From NCBI RefSeq assembly GCF_030704685.1, contig NZ_JAUZDX010000021.1, positions 1 through 64,000 on the forward strand: a stretch of DNA of 64,000 bases, read 5' to 3'. Origin of the DNA: Acidovorax sp. A1169. Its GTDB lineage: Bacteria > Pseudomonadota > Gammaproteobacteria > Burkholderiales > Burkholderiaceae_C. The notes under the pieces were generated by a model, which saw nothing but the letters and a program-made list of their open reading frames with translations, was not told the DNA's origin and made no database searches. A program made the position numbers and the translations under genes. Shown here piece by piece: positions 20,098-28,825 of this stretch. Numbering within the stretch: position 1 is the first letter of the stretch; each line of letters starts with the position of its first letter.

Positions 20098-20757
20098 ATG
20101 ACGACAACATCTACCGCCCCCGGCACAGCGCCTACAGCCCCTGCCAAGGATTCGCCCCCCGTGGTCGATCACTTGCGGTTTCTGCGCAAGCATGAGCATC
20201 TGTCCCCGGCCTTCGGCAACGACGGCTTCGCGCGCAACGCCGAAGCCTTTGCCCGCGTGTTCGGTACCCCCAAATTCCTGGCCGCGCAGACCGCGTTTGT
20301 CGCAGTATGGATCATCGCCAACATGACGGGCGTGGCCCAATTCGATGCCTACCCCTTCATCTTGCTCAATCTGGCGTTCAGCCTGCAGGCGGCCTACGCA
20401 GCGCCCCTGATATTGCTGGCGCAGACGCGCCAGGCCGAGCGCGACAAGGCGCTTGCCGATGCCGATGCCCAGCACCGCGAAGACCTGGCACGGGCCACCG
20501 AGCAGCGCCAGGCGATCGCCACCCAGAACACCGCCCAGTTGCTCGACCTGCTTGAGCAGAACACGCGCCTGACCGAGATGACCCGCAAGCTCAGCGAACG
20601 CATCGAGGCCTTGACGGTGGAGATGCACCACCGCATGCACTACATGCCCGCCGTGGCCCGCACCCAGCAGCAGGCCGACCAGCCGGGCACCCAGCAGTCT
20701 GGCGGGCCCGGCAGCAGCTATGGCGGCAGCGGTGAGGGCGGTGCGCGCCAAGGGTGA
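20098..20757 (+). CDS. DUF1003 family membrane protein
   Basis: A 219-residue protein with two membrane helices (about residues 62-80 and 86-105; AAQTAFVAVWIIANM and PFILLNLAFSLQAAYAAPLIL), then a long charged, Gln/Arg-rich coiled coil and a Gly/Ser-rich tail. The helix pair with the motif between them is diagnostic of DUF1003, a family of unknown function common in soil bacteria. The ATG at 20098 is chosen; the frame extends upstream without homology. Its stop overlaps the next gene by one base. Confidence 0.82.
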   Translation: MTTTSTAPGTAPTAPAKDSPPVVDHLRFLRKHEHLSPAFGNDGFARNAEAFARVFGTPKFLAAQTAFVAVWIIANMTGVAQFDAYPFILLNLAFSLQAAYAAPLILLAQTRQAERDKALADADAQHREDLARATEQRQAIATQNTAQLLDLLEQNTRLTEMTRKLSERIEALTVEMHHRMHYMPAVARTQQQADQPGTQQSGGPGSSYGGSGEGGARQG

Positions 20758-21368
20758 TGGACCACGCCATGTTCGCTCGCTACCCGCTTCCTGCCACCGA
20801 TGGCGCCACAGCCCCCGACACGGCTCGCGACCTGCAACTGCTGCAGACCCACTCCGAGCCCGGGCGGCCTCTCACGCTGCTGTACGTGGGGCCGGAGCGC
20901 ACGCTGATCGTGCCGGTGGACGCCGCAGGCGCTGCCCCGAATGGTGCCGCGATCACCCTGGCCCTGGGCACCCACCGGACCGCCCGGGCCTTTTTCCGGC
21001 GCGACGTGCCCACCCCGCTGGAGCTGGAGAATGCCATCGCCAGCGTCGAAGACGAGGTCTACCTGGCCCACCGGCTGTACGCTGCGCAGGGCAATCCGTC
21101 GGGTATGGCCTGGTGGTCCACCGACGCGCATCTGGTGGCTCTGGCTGAGCTGGCCGGCGTGCCGCGTGCACCCGCCATGCTGCTCACGCTGGAGGCCATG
21201 GAGCGCCTGTTCCAGCGCTTGGCCGCCGTCTCCGAAGGCCGGCCGGCTGCCAGCGAGGGCCTGCCCGAGAGCGTTGAGTTCGCCACCACCTTGCTGCTGC
21301 TGCGCGAGCTGATGCACCACATGCCGTTTGCCGAACTGCATCTGGTGGGGCTGCAATCAACCGTCTAG
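20757..21368 (+). CDS. Hypothetical protein
   Basis: A 203-residue protein that I do not recognise. It has no signal peptide or membrane segment and is rich in Leu, Ala and Glu. It is probably translated with the DUF1003 gene, since the ATG at 20757 overlaps that stop codon by one base; a later ATG (20769) is also possible. The 3' end overlaps the convergent acetyltransferase gene by 12 bases. Confidence 0.7.
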   Translation: MDHAMFARYPLPATDGATAPDTARDLQLLQTHSEPGRPLTLLYVGPERTLIVPVDAAGAAPNGAAITLALGTHRTARAFFRRDVPTPLELENAIASVEDEVYLAHRLYAAQGNPSGMAWWSTDAHLVALAELAGVPRAPAMLLTLEAMERLFQRLAAVSEGRPAASEGLPESVEFATTLLLLRELMHHMPFAELHLVGLQSTV

Positions 21369-22148
21369 CCCCCGGGCGTAGACCGCGAATTCATGGACCG
21401 GTTCGAACCCAAGGGCCTGGGCCAGCTCATACGACGCCCGATTGCCCCGAAAGCAGTCCCACCCCGGCTCCAGCTCGCGCCGCAGGCACTCATCGATGAA
21501 GGCCGTGGCCACCGCCCTGGCCAGGCCCCGCCGCCGGTAACCGTCCAAGGTGCCGATGTCGACGTCGTGCCGCGCCCCCTTCACGAACACCGAGTAGCAC
21601 AGGCTGGCCACCCGCCCTTCATGGAGCACGCAAAAGCCGATGCCCTCGCGTTCGAACTGCGCGTTGGAGGCCCACATGCCCGCCGCGAAGGGGTAGGGGC
21701 CCTCGGCCAACAGCCGCAGCAACGCGGCATCCATGGGCACCAGGCGGTGGCCTGGCGGCAAGGCATGCTTGGTGTGCTGCGCCGCAAAGCGGCTACGGTC
21801 GAACGAAAAGCCCACGCGCGGCAGCTTTTGCACGGCGGGCGCCTGGCACGAGTCGAGCACCGGCTCCCAGCCGGCGTGGCTCGGGTAAAGGATGAAGAAG
21901 TCCTGGCCGGTAGGCCCCTGCAACCAGTCCAGGCAGGCCGCAGCAAACCGCGCGTCGGGTAGGGCACCCGCCAGCACGCAAAAGCCGTTGTCGTAGACAA
22001 AGGCGGCGCGCAGGTCCCCGTCTTTCGGGACAAAGATGCGGCCCCGGGTGTGGCCCGACAGCACGGCGCCCATGATCTCGGTGCCCACGTGGGGCCCTTC
22101 GAGCAGCGGCGTCAGCGTGCAGAAGTCTTTCGCATTCAGTTCATGCAT
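21357..22148 (-). CDS. GNAT acetyltransferase, zwittermicin-resistance (ZmaR) type
   Basis: A 263-residue protein whose C-terminal third holds the GNAT core: beta-strand VASLCYSVFVKG, then the acetyl-CoA loop GYRRRGLARAVATAFI, followed by SYELAQALGFEP. The long N-terminal half fits the two-domain GNAT_acetyltran family (PF12746) that includes zwittermicin A resistance protein. Real substrates of most members are unknown. The gene overlaps a convergent hypothetical gene by 12 bases at its 3' end. Confidence 0.78.
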   Translation of the reverse strand: MHELNAKDFCTLTPLLEGPHVGTEIMGAVLSGHTRGRIFVPKDGDLRAAFVYDNGFCVLAGALPDARFAAACLDWLQGPTGQDFFILYPSHAGWEPVLDSCQAPAVQKLPRVGFSFDRSRFAAQHTKHALPPGHRLVPMDAALLRLLAEGPYPFAAGMWASNAQFEREGIGFCVLHEGRVASLCYSVFVKGARHDVDIGTLDGYRRRGLARAVATAFIDECLRRELEPGWDCFRGNRASYELAQALGFEPVHEFAVYARGLDG

Positions 22149-22168
22149 GGGGCCGATTGTGCCAACGC

Positions 22169-23134
22169 TCAGCCCCTGATTTCAGCCAGCCCCTGTGCCC
22201 GCCACCCCCGCGGCGATTGCCCAAAGCGCTCCTTGAACGCCCGGCTGAAATGCGCCGCGTCGTTGAAGCCCCAGCCGAACGCGATTTCCGCCACCGAGGT
22301 CTTCGTGCGGCGTGCATCCAGCAGCTCGCGGCTCGCGCCATCCAGGCGCTGGCCCCAGAGGTAGTGCGAGGGTGACTGCGGCTCGGCCTTGAACAGGCGG
22401 TGCAGGTGGCCGCTGGACATGCCCAGGTCGGTGGCCACGGATTCGATGGTCAGCGCCGGGTCGCGCAGCCGGCTGTCGATATGCCGCTTGATGCGCGCCA
22501 CATGGTAGGCACCCATGGTCGAGGGCTCGGCCCGGCTGCAGGCGGGCAGCGACTGCAGGCCGGCTACCAGCACGCTGATGACGCCGCTGGCCACGGCAGC
22601 GGCCGAGGCGGCGGGCAGGGTGTCCACCTCTCCGCGCAAGGCGGTGACCATGCTGGCCATCAGGTGCCCAGCCCCGCTGCGGCCCGAGACGGTGGTTGCT
22701 GTCAACTGCTCGGTGCCCGCCACCAGCGCGCGCAACTGCTCGCCGCGCAGCTTGAGCACGATCTCCTCGAAGTCCTCGCTGAACTGCAGGGTGTAGGGCC
22801 GCGTGCTGTCGTACAGCGCAAAGTCGCCGGGCGCCACGGCCGCGTCGCGCCCGTCCTGGGAGATGACGCCGTGGCCCTTGGTCTGCAGGCTCACGATGAA
22901 GCAGTCGTCCGTGGCGCGTGAGATGAAGCTCGGCGTGCGCACCACGCGCTGTGCGCAGGAGCGCACCACCGACAGGTCCAGCCCCGGCAGGTGGTGGCTC
23001 TGGATGGAGCCGCCGAAGCGGTCGCCACGCGGCGCATCGCATTCGAGCTGCACGTAGGTGGTGCAGATCATGTCGGTCCAGTAGGCCAGCCGGTCGCGCG
23101 GGGCAATGGGGTCGGTACTCAAGAGTTGGCTCAT
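22169..23134 (-). CDS. AraC-family regulator, probable activator of the nitrilase/aldoxime dehydratase genes
   Basis: A 321-residue regulator. The N-terminal half (about residues 20-185) fits the AraC_binding_2 domain and the C-terminus (about 215-315) is a double helix-turn-helix (LTIESVATDLGMSSGHLHRLF and SVAEIAFGWGFNDAAHFSRAF). It is divergent from the nitrilase gene with 283 bases between. In other aldoxime-nitrile clusters an AraC-type regulator also activates expression in response to nitriles or aldoximes, so the same role is likely here. Confidence 0.85.
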   Translation of the reverse strand: MSQLLSTDPIAPRDRLAYWTDMICTTYVQLECDAPRGDRFGGSIQSHHLPGLDLSVVRSCAQRVVRTPSFISRATDDCFIVSLQTKGHGVISQDGRDAAVAPGDFALYDSTRPYTLQFSEDFEEIVLKLRGEQLRALVAGTEQLTATTVSGRSGAGHLMASMVTALRGEVDTLPAASAAAVASGVISVLVAGLQSLPACSRAEPSTMGAYHVARIKRHIDSRLRDPALTIESVATDLGMSSGHLHRLFKAEPQSPSHYLWGQRLDGASRELLDARRTKTSVAEIAFGWGFNDAAHFSRAFKERFGQSPRGWRAQGLAEIRG

Positions 23135-23417
23135 GGCGGGGTCTCAAGCGGGCATGGGGAGGAAGGGAGCGGAAGCACCCATCATCCTCCGGGCGCGCCC
23201 ATTCTTCAAGCAAGGCCTATGCCGGTTAACCCCAGGTGGCGAGTCTGGATCAAGCCTGGGGAGACTTTCAGTCAAGTCGCCGTCCGCGTGGCTTTGCGGC
23301 AAGAGCCGCGAGACCCACAGGCAAGACGGCGCGCGGCTTCGGCCCGAGCATTCAGGTACCGCAGCAGGCACTGCCCGCGCGGCCCAACCCCTCACCTTGA
23401 CCTACAGGACCCGCCCC

Positions 23418-24446
23418 ATGCCCGCCACCCTCCACCCCAAGCTGCGCGTTGCCGCCGTCCAGGCTGCGCCCGTGTTCCTCGACCTCGATGCCACCATCGA
23501 CAAGACCATTGCGCTGATGAAGGAGGCGGCCAAGCAGGGCGCGCAGCTCGTGGCCTTCCCGGAGACCTGGATCCCCGGCTACCCCTGGTGGATCTGGCTC
23601 AACTCGCCCGCCATGGGCATGCAGTACGTGCAGCGCTACAACGACAACTCGCTGGTGGTCGGCTTGGCCGAGTTCCAGCGCCTGGCGCAGGCCGCGCGCG
23701 ACATCGGCATCTGGATGTCCACCGGCTACAGCGAGCGCGCGGGCGGCAGCCTCTACATCGCCCAGGCCCTGTTTGACGACCAGGGCCGCGTGGTCAAGAC
23801 GCGGCGCAAGCTCAAGCCCACGCATGTGGAGCGCACCGTGTTCGGCGAAGGCGACGGCAGCGACCTGGCGGTCATGCCGACCGCCATCGGCAACGTCGGC
23901 ATGCTCGCCTGCTGGGAGCACCTGCAGCCCTTGAGCAAGTACGCCATGTACGCGCAGAACGAGCAGATCCACATCGGCGCCTGGCCCAGCTTCTCTTTGT
24001 ACCGGGGTGCGGCCAACGCCCTGGGTGCCGAGGTCAACAATGCCGCAAGCCAGATCTATGCGGTCGAAGGCGGCTGCTTCGTCGTCGCGCCGTGTGCCAC
24101 CGTGTCGAAAGAGATGCACGCCATGCTCTGCACCGACGATCTGCAGCGCCAATTGTTGCTCGAAGGCGGCGGTTTTGCGCGCATCTACGGCCCTGACGGC
24201 GTATCGCTGGGCACACCGCTGGGCGAGAAGGAAGAAGGCCTGGTGATTGCCGATATCGACCTGGGCACGATCTCCCTGGCCAAGACCGCCGCCGACCCTG
24301 CCGGCCACTATGCGCGGCCCGACGTCACGCGGCTGCTGCTCAACCAGACGCCGGGCGACCGTGTGGTCTCGCAACTGCCTGCCGGCATGGTGTCCGCCGC
24401 CAACGAAGCCAGCGCAGAGCCCGCGATCGTCGCCCTGGCCGAGTAA
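23418..24446 (+). CDS. Nitrilase
   Basis: Hydrolyses a nitrile directly to the carboxylic acid and ammonia. The protein is 342 residues, and the catalytic triad is clear: Glu49 (FPETWIPGYPWW), Lys133 (KLKPTHVER) and Cys165 (LACWEHLQPL). The sequence pattern is that of aliphatic or arylacetonitrilases rather than cyanide hydratases. The start at 23418 begins the conserved domain; the frame is open 104 codons further upstream but that part is unlike nitrilase and overlaps the regulator's promoter. The aldoxime dehydratase gene follows after 26 bases, suggesting that its natural substrate is the nitrile that enzyme makes. Confidence 0.93.
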   Translation: MPATLHPKLRVAAVQAAPVFLDLDATIDKTIALMKEAAKQGAQLVAFPETWIPGYPWWIWLNSPAMGMQYVQRYNDNSLVVGLAEFQRLAQAARDIGIWMSTGYSERAGGSLYIAQALFDDQGRVVKTRRKLKPTHVERTVFGEGDGSDLAVMPTAIGNVGMLACWEHLQPLSKYAMYAQNEQIHIGAWPSFSLYRGAANALGAEVNNAASQIYAVEGGCFVVAPCATVSKEMHAMLCTDDLQRQLLLEGGGFARIYGPDGVSLGTPLGEKEEGLVIADIDLGTISLAKTAADPAGHYARPDVTRLLLNQTPGDRVVSQLPAGMVSAANEASAEPAIVALAE

Positions 24447-24472
24447 GCCCGCCCGCACCGAGGAGCCGCGCC

Positions 24473-25516
24473 ATGGAATCCGCCATCCCCACCCACCTGC
24501 AATGCCCGCGCCTGCGCCACCGCCGCGTGCCCGACGACTACGTGCCGCCATACCCCGCAACGGTCGCGCGCTACCGCGCGGAAGTCACGCGCGTGGTCAT
24601 GGGCTACTTTGGCATCCAGCACCGGGCCGACGCACCGGCGCCGGCATTGGCCACCCGGGCGCTGCACTGCATCGCCGAGGCCTTTGCCGGGGCCAACGGC
24701 CCGGGCCACTGGGACCGCGCGCAGTGCGTGGACCAGGCGGGCTACCTCAACACCATCACCATCGGCTACTGGGACGACCCGGCCGCCTACGCGGCCTGGT
24801 TTGCCGAGCACGGCGGGCGCTGGGCATCCGGCGCGTTTTCCGACCCCGGGCTGGGCTTGTTCACCGAGGTGCTGCAGCCTGCGGCGGACCGCTTCGAGAC
24901 GCTGTTTTCGGGCGATGTGATCGAGGGTGTGGCCGGCGTTGCCAGCGGCCTGGGCGAACCCATCCAGGAGCATGCCTACTGGGGCGGCATGCGCGACCGC
25001 CTGGCCCTGTCGCAGACCAGTGGCATGGAGCCCGCCGGTGCGCCGAAGATCGTCACCGAGGGACTGCACCAGCGCGTGCTGCCGCACGAGAACCTGTGCC
25101 TCATCCGCTCCGGCCAGGACTGGACCGGCACCCAGGGCGACGAGCGGCGCATGTACACCGAGGAGGTCGAGCCCGTGCTGCGCGCCGGTATGGATTTTCT
25201 GCAGGACCAGGGGCTCCAGGTGGATTGCTATGCCAACCGCTACATGAGCGTGGTGGACGCGGCGGGCAAGCCCATGGACAAGAGCTTCGGCATGGGCTGG
25301 TGGCGCAGTCTCGCGTCATTGGAGCGCTGGGCCGAGTCGCACCCCACGCACGTGGCCATCTTCGGCGCGGCCATGAAGTACCTGGGCACCATGGGCTCGG
25401 CGGCGCAGCTCAAGCTGTACCACGAGGTCACGGTGGCCACGGCGGCAGAGCAGTATTTCGAATACTTCAACTGCCACCCGCGCACGGGCATGCTGGGGGC
25501 TGTCACTGCGGCTTGA
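24473..25516 (+). CDS. Aldoxime dehydratase (haem enzyme, OxdA/OxdB type)
   Basis: Dehydrates an aldoxime (R-CH=NOH) to a nitrile using ferrous haem b. The protein is 347 residues, the family's usual length. Recognised parts are the N-terminal RVPDDYVPPYP, the segment RWAESHPTHVAIF, where the haem-ligand His lies in characterised enzymes, and LYHEVTV, where the catalytic His is expected. A strong GAGGAG site precedes the ATG. It follows the nitrilase gene and should form an aldoxime-to-nitrile-to-acid pathway with it. Its 3' end overlaps the convergent amidohydrolase gene by 14 bases. Confidence 0.9.
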   Translation: MESAIPTHLQCPRLRHRRVPDDYVPPYPATVARYRAEVTRVVMGYFGIQHRADAPAPALATRALHCIAEAFAGANGPGHWDRAQCVDQAGYLNTITIGYWDDPAAYAAWFAEHGGRWASGAFSDPGLGLFTEVLQPAADRFETLFSGDVIEGVAGVASGLGEPIQEHAYWGGMRDRLALSQTSGMEPAGAPKIVTEGLHQRVLPHENLCLIRSGQDWTGTQGDERRMYTEEVEPVLRAGMDFLQDQGLQVDCYANRYMSVVDAAGKPMDKSFGMGWWRSLASLERWAESHPTHVAIFGAAMKYLGTMGSAAQLKLYHEVTVATAAEQYFEYFNCHPRTGMLGAVTAA

Positions 25517-26690
25517 GAAAGGTCTCGGCCAGCCGTACCCAGTAGGCGCCCCCCACCACGATGTTGCCATCATGGAAGTCGTACCCCGGGTGGTGCACCA
25601 TGCAGCCGCCGGGGGCATTGCCGTTGCCGATCTGCAGGTAGGAGCCCGGCACCTTCTCCAGCATGAAGGCAAAGTCCTCGCTGGCCGGCAGGGCCGCTGC
25701 CTGCAGGGTCACGCGCTCCGGGCCCACCAGGTCCAGCGCCACCTGGCGCGCCAGGGCGGTCTCTGCGGGGGTGTTTACCAGCACGGCGTAGCCGGGCCGC
25801 CAGTCGAGGTGGGCCACCACGCCGTAGCCCGTGGCGGTGGCGTCCACCAGTGCGCGGATGCGCTGCTCCAGCAGCGTGCGCACGCCGCTGTCCATGGCGC
25901 GCACGCTGATCTCCAGCACCGCGCTGGCCGGGATCACGTTGTTGGCCTGGCCGGCGTGCAGAGCGCCCACCGTGACCACGGCCATCTGCTGCGGGTCCAC
26001 ATTGCGCGAGACGATGGTCTGCAGCCCCATCACCAGGCTGGCTGCTGCCACCACGGGGTCGATGGCCGCGTGCGGCATGGCGCCGTGGCCGCCCACGCCT
26101 TCCAGGGTGATGGTGGCGTAGTCGCTCGACGCCATGGCCGGCCCCTCGCGCAGCAGCAGGTGGCCCTGTTCTACACCGGGCATGTTGTGCATGGCAAACA
26201 CGGCATCGCAGGGGTAGCGCTCGAACAGGCCGTCGGCCATCATGCGCAGCGCGCCGCCGCCGCCTTCTTCGGCGGGCTGGAAGATCAGGTTCAGCGTGCC
26301 GCTGAACTGGCCGTGCTCGGCCAGGTACCAGGCCGCCGCCATCAGCATGGCGGTGTGGCCGTCGTGCCCGCAGGCGTGCATCACGCCCGGGTGGGCGCTG
26401 CTCCAGGCGGCGCCCGTGGCCTCGGTGATGGGCAGGGCGTCCATGTCGGCGCGCAGGCCCAGGCGCGGGCCGGGGCCGCGCACCAGCTTGCCAACCACAC
26501 CGGTGCCGCCGATGCCGCGCTCCACCGCATAGCCCCAGCGCTCCAGCCGCTCGGCGACCAGCTCTGCCGTGCGCTGCTCCTCGAACGCCAACTCCGGGTG
26601 GCGGTGGATGTCGCGGCGCAGGGCGATGAACTCGCTGGCGCGCTCCTGCAGGGTGTCGAACAATGCGCTATGCAACATCTTCATCATCAT
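25503..26690 (-). CDS. M20 family amidohydrolase (hippurate hydrolase/HipO-like)
   Basis: A metallo-amidohydrolase of 395 residues. It has the IHRHPELAFEE opening, the metal-binding HACGHDGHTAML motif, the catalytic Glu pair (FQPAEEGGGG) and the late His ligand in MVHHPGYDFHD. Family members cleave N-acyl amino acids, hippurate or indole-acetyl amino acids. The start is taken as the first of three consecutive Met codons (26690), which overlaps the stop of the receptor gene (ATGA). The coupled Bug receptor suggests that it processes the imported compound. Confidence 0.9.
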   Translation of the reverse strand: MMMKMLHSALFDTLQERASEFIALRRDIHRHPELAFEEQRTAELVAERLERWGYAVERGIGGTGVVGKLVRGPGPRLGLRADMDALPITEATGAAWSSAHPGVMHACGHDGHTAMLMAAAWYLAEHGQFSGTLNLIFQPAEEGGGGALRMMADGLFERYPCDAVFAMHNMPGVEQGHLLLREGPAMASSDYATITLEGVGGHGAMPHAAIDPVVAAASLVMGLQTIVSRNVDPQQMAVVTVGALHAGQANNVIPASAVLEISVRAMDSGVRTLLEQRIRALVDATATGYGVVAHLDWRPGYAVLVNTPAETALARQVALDLVGPERVTLQAAALPASEDFAFMLEKVPGSYLQIGNGNAPGGCMVHHPGYDFHDGNIVVGGAYWVRLAETFLKPQ

Positions 26691-27703
26691 TGCGGCTGCA
26701 GGTTGATGGAGCGGGCGATCTGGCGGTAGCGGGCCGTTTCGCTCTCGAAGAAGGCGGTGGACTCTGCCAGCGTCATCGCGGGCGATGCCACCATGGACTG
26801 CGCTGCGAGCTGGGTGTGCACGGTCGGGTCCTTGAGCGCGCGGCCAATGGCCTGGTGCAGGCGCTGCACCACGGGCTCGGGCGTCTTCTTGGGCACCATG
26901 AAGCCGGTCCAGATCTTGTACGAGAAGTTGGGCAGGGCCTTGCCCTCGCCCACCGTGGGAATGTTCTTGAGCATCTCCGAGCGCTGTGCGCCCAGTTGGC
27001 CGATGATCTTCAGCCGCCCCTGGTCCGCCATGGCGCCCATCGCCGAGCTGTAGACCAGCACCGCAAAGTCGAGCTGGCCGCCCCCAAGGTCCTGCAGCAG
27101 CGGCGCATTGCCCTTGTAGGGGATGTGCTGCATGGTGGTGTGCGTGGTCTGCTGCACCTTCTCCAGGATCAGGTGGTACAGCGAGCCTATGCCCACGCTG
27201 CCGTAGCTCAGCGGGTCCTTGCCCGGCGTGCGCGCCAGCGCTATCAGCTCGTCCACGCTGTTCACGCCCAGGTCCTTGCGCGTCACGAAGACCATGGCCG
27301 CGTCGGACACCGGGTGCACCAGGCGAAAGTCCTCCGTGCGCAGCTTCACCGCGGCATTGGCCAGCGGCGCCAGAATGGCCTCGTTGGGCGAGCCCTGAAA
27401 GATGTAGTACCCGTCGGCCGGCGCGGCCAGCACCTTCTGCGCGGCCATGGCGCCGGCGGCGCCACCCAGGTTCTCCACGATCACCTGCTGGCCCAGCTCG
27501 CGGGTCATGGGGGTGTTGAGAATGCGGGCCATCGCGTCGGACGGGCCGCCCGCAGGGTAGGGCACCATCAGGCTCACCGGCTTGGCGGGGTAGGCATTGG
27601 GTGCCTGGGCCAGCGCGGCCAGGGGGCTGGCGCCGAGCACCAGGCCTGTGAGCCCGGTCAGTGTGGCGAGCAGGCGTTTCATCGCAATCGTTGTGTGGTT
27701 CAT
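26687..27703 (-). CDS. Bug/TctC-family periplasmic solute receptor
   Basis: A 338-residue tripartite-tricarboxylate-type receptor. After MNHTTIAMKR comes a signal peptide (ATLTGLTGLVLGASPLAALA) and the mature start YPAKPVSLMVPYPAGGPSDAMAR, a family hallmark. No TctA/TctB permease lies nearby, as is usual for Bug proteins. The start at 27703 has an AAGGGATC site; the open frame upstream is not signal-like. It is divergent from a LysR gene with an operator-like dyad between, and overlaps the M20 gene. Confidence 0.9.
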   Translation of the reverse strand: MNHTTIAMKRLLATLTGLTGLVLGASPLAALAQAPNAYPAKPVSLMVPYPAGGPSDAMARILNTPMTRELGQQVIVENLGGAAGAMAAQKVLAAPADGYYIFQGSPNEAILAPLANAAVKLRTEDFRLVHPVSDAAMVFVTRKDLGVNSVDELIALARTPGKDPLSYGSVGIGSLYHLILEKVQQTTHTTMQHIPYKGNAPLLQDLGGGQLDFAVLVYSSAMGAMADQGRLKIIGQLGAQRSEMLKNIPTVGEGKALPNFSYKIWTGFMVPKKTPEPVVQRLHQAIGRALKDPTVHTQLAAQSMVASPAMTLAESTAFFESETARYRQIARSINLQPQ

Positions 27704-27875
27704 TTCGATCCCTTGCGGAAAAATTGGTAAGCGGCCATGCAGCCATGGCTTGCGTTTCTTCGACACCCTCTGGCCTCGCCACGCGGCTCTTTGGGGGCGC
27801 GCTTTACAGGTCAGTCGGGCCATCTTAGGATTGGCCTATCTGCGCGTCCAATGCATTGCAAAGTGGGTTAGCATG

Positions 27876-27893
27876 AGTTGAAGTTATTCGACT
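27876..27893. promoter_or_regulatory. LysR-type operator dyad
   Basis: AGTTGAA-GTTA-TTCGACT, an interrupted dyad with six of seven positions paired and an internal T-N11-A, the classical LysR-box layout. It lies 28 bases before the LysR start codon and 173 bases before the divergent receptor start, as expected for an autoregulated divergent promoter. Confidence 0.55.
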
Positions 27894-27921
27894 ATCACGC
27901 ACCAGAAAGGGGCAAATTGCG

Positions 27922-28806
27922 ATGACTTTGGTGCAGCTTCGGCACTTCATCTCGCTGGCGCAGACCGGCTCGTTCAGCAAGTCGGCCGAGGCCATGCACC
28001 TCACGCAGCCCGCGCTCAGCCGCAGCATCCGCGCCATCGAGGACGAACTGGGCCTGCCGCTGTTCGACCGCATCGGCCGGCGCAGCGAGCTCACGCCCTT
28101 TGGCCGTCAGGTGCTGCAGCGCGCGCAGCACTTGGTGGACGATGCCGCCGAGCTGCGTGCCCTGGGCCAGTGCATGCAGCAGGGTGAGGGCGGCGCCATT
28201 CGCATCGGCCTGGGCTCGGGCCCAGGCGCGTTGCTGATGACGCCGCTGCTCATGCAGGTGGCCACTCGCCATCCGCAGCTCACGCTGGAAATCTCGCGCG
28301 GCAGCACCGACCGCCTGGTGCAGGCCCTGCGCGACCGCCAGCTCGATGCCCTGGTGATCGACGCCCGCTCGTTGCAGCCTGCCACCGACCTGCGCACCGA
28401 GCTGGTCTGCGAGCTGCGTGGCTCCTTCATGTGCCGGCGGGGCCACCCGCTGCTGCGCAAGCGCGGCGGCGTGCGCTTCGAGATGCTCAAGGACTACCCC
28501 ATCGCTGCTACCCCGCTCAGCGACGAGGTGGCACGCCGGCTGATGGAAAGCTACGGCCCCGGGGCCCACCCCGCATCGTGCGTGACCCTGCGCTGCGAGG
28601 AGATACCCAGCCTGGTCGAGGTGGTGCGCAAGAGCGACGCCATTTTGCTGGCTGTGCGCGCCGCCGCGCCCGACCTGGTGGAGCTGCCCATGGTGCCCGA
28701 GCAGAGCGCCACCGCGCTGTTTGGCCTGGTCACGCTGGCTGGCCGTACCGAAGCACCGGCCATGCCCATCGTGCGTACGCTGGTTGAAGAGCTGCTGCGC
28801 GATTGA
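27922..28806 (+). CDS. LysR-family transcriptional regulator
   Basis: A 294-residue regulator with an N-terminal winged helix-turn-helix (residues 3-62; LVQLRHFISLAQTGSFSKSA, then LTQPALSRSIRAIEDELG) and a C-terminal co-inducer domain (about 90-290). The effector is unknown but is probably the ligand or product of the adjacent Bug receptor and M20 amidohydrolase, which are divergently transcribed. Ends 19 bases before the convergent chromate transporter stop. Confidence 0.88.
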   Translation: MTLVQLRHFISLAQTGSFSKSAEAMHLTQPALSRSIRAIEDELGLPLFDRIGRRSELTPFGRQVLQRAQHLVDDAAELRALGQCMQQGEGGAIRIGLGSGPGALLMTPLLMQVATRHPQLTLEISRGSTDRLVQALRDRQLDALVIDARSLQPATDLRTELVCELRGSFMCRRGHPLLRKRGGVRFEMLKDYPIAATPLSDEVARRLMESYGPGAHPASCVTLRCEEIPSLVEVVRKSDAILLAVRAAAPDLVELPMVPEQSATALFGLVTLAGRTEAPAMPIVRTLVEELLRD

Positions 28807-28825
28807 GCTGCAGCGCGCTGGCCTG

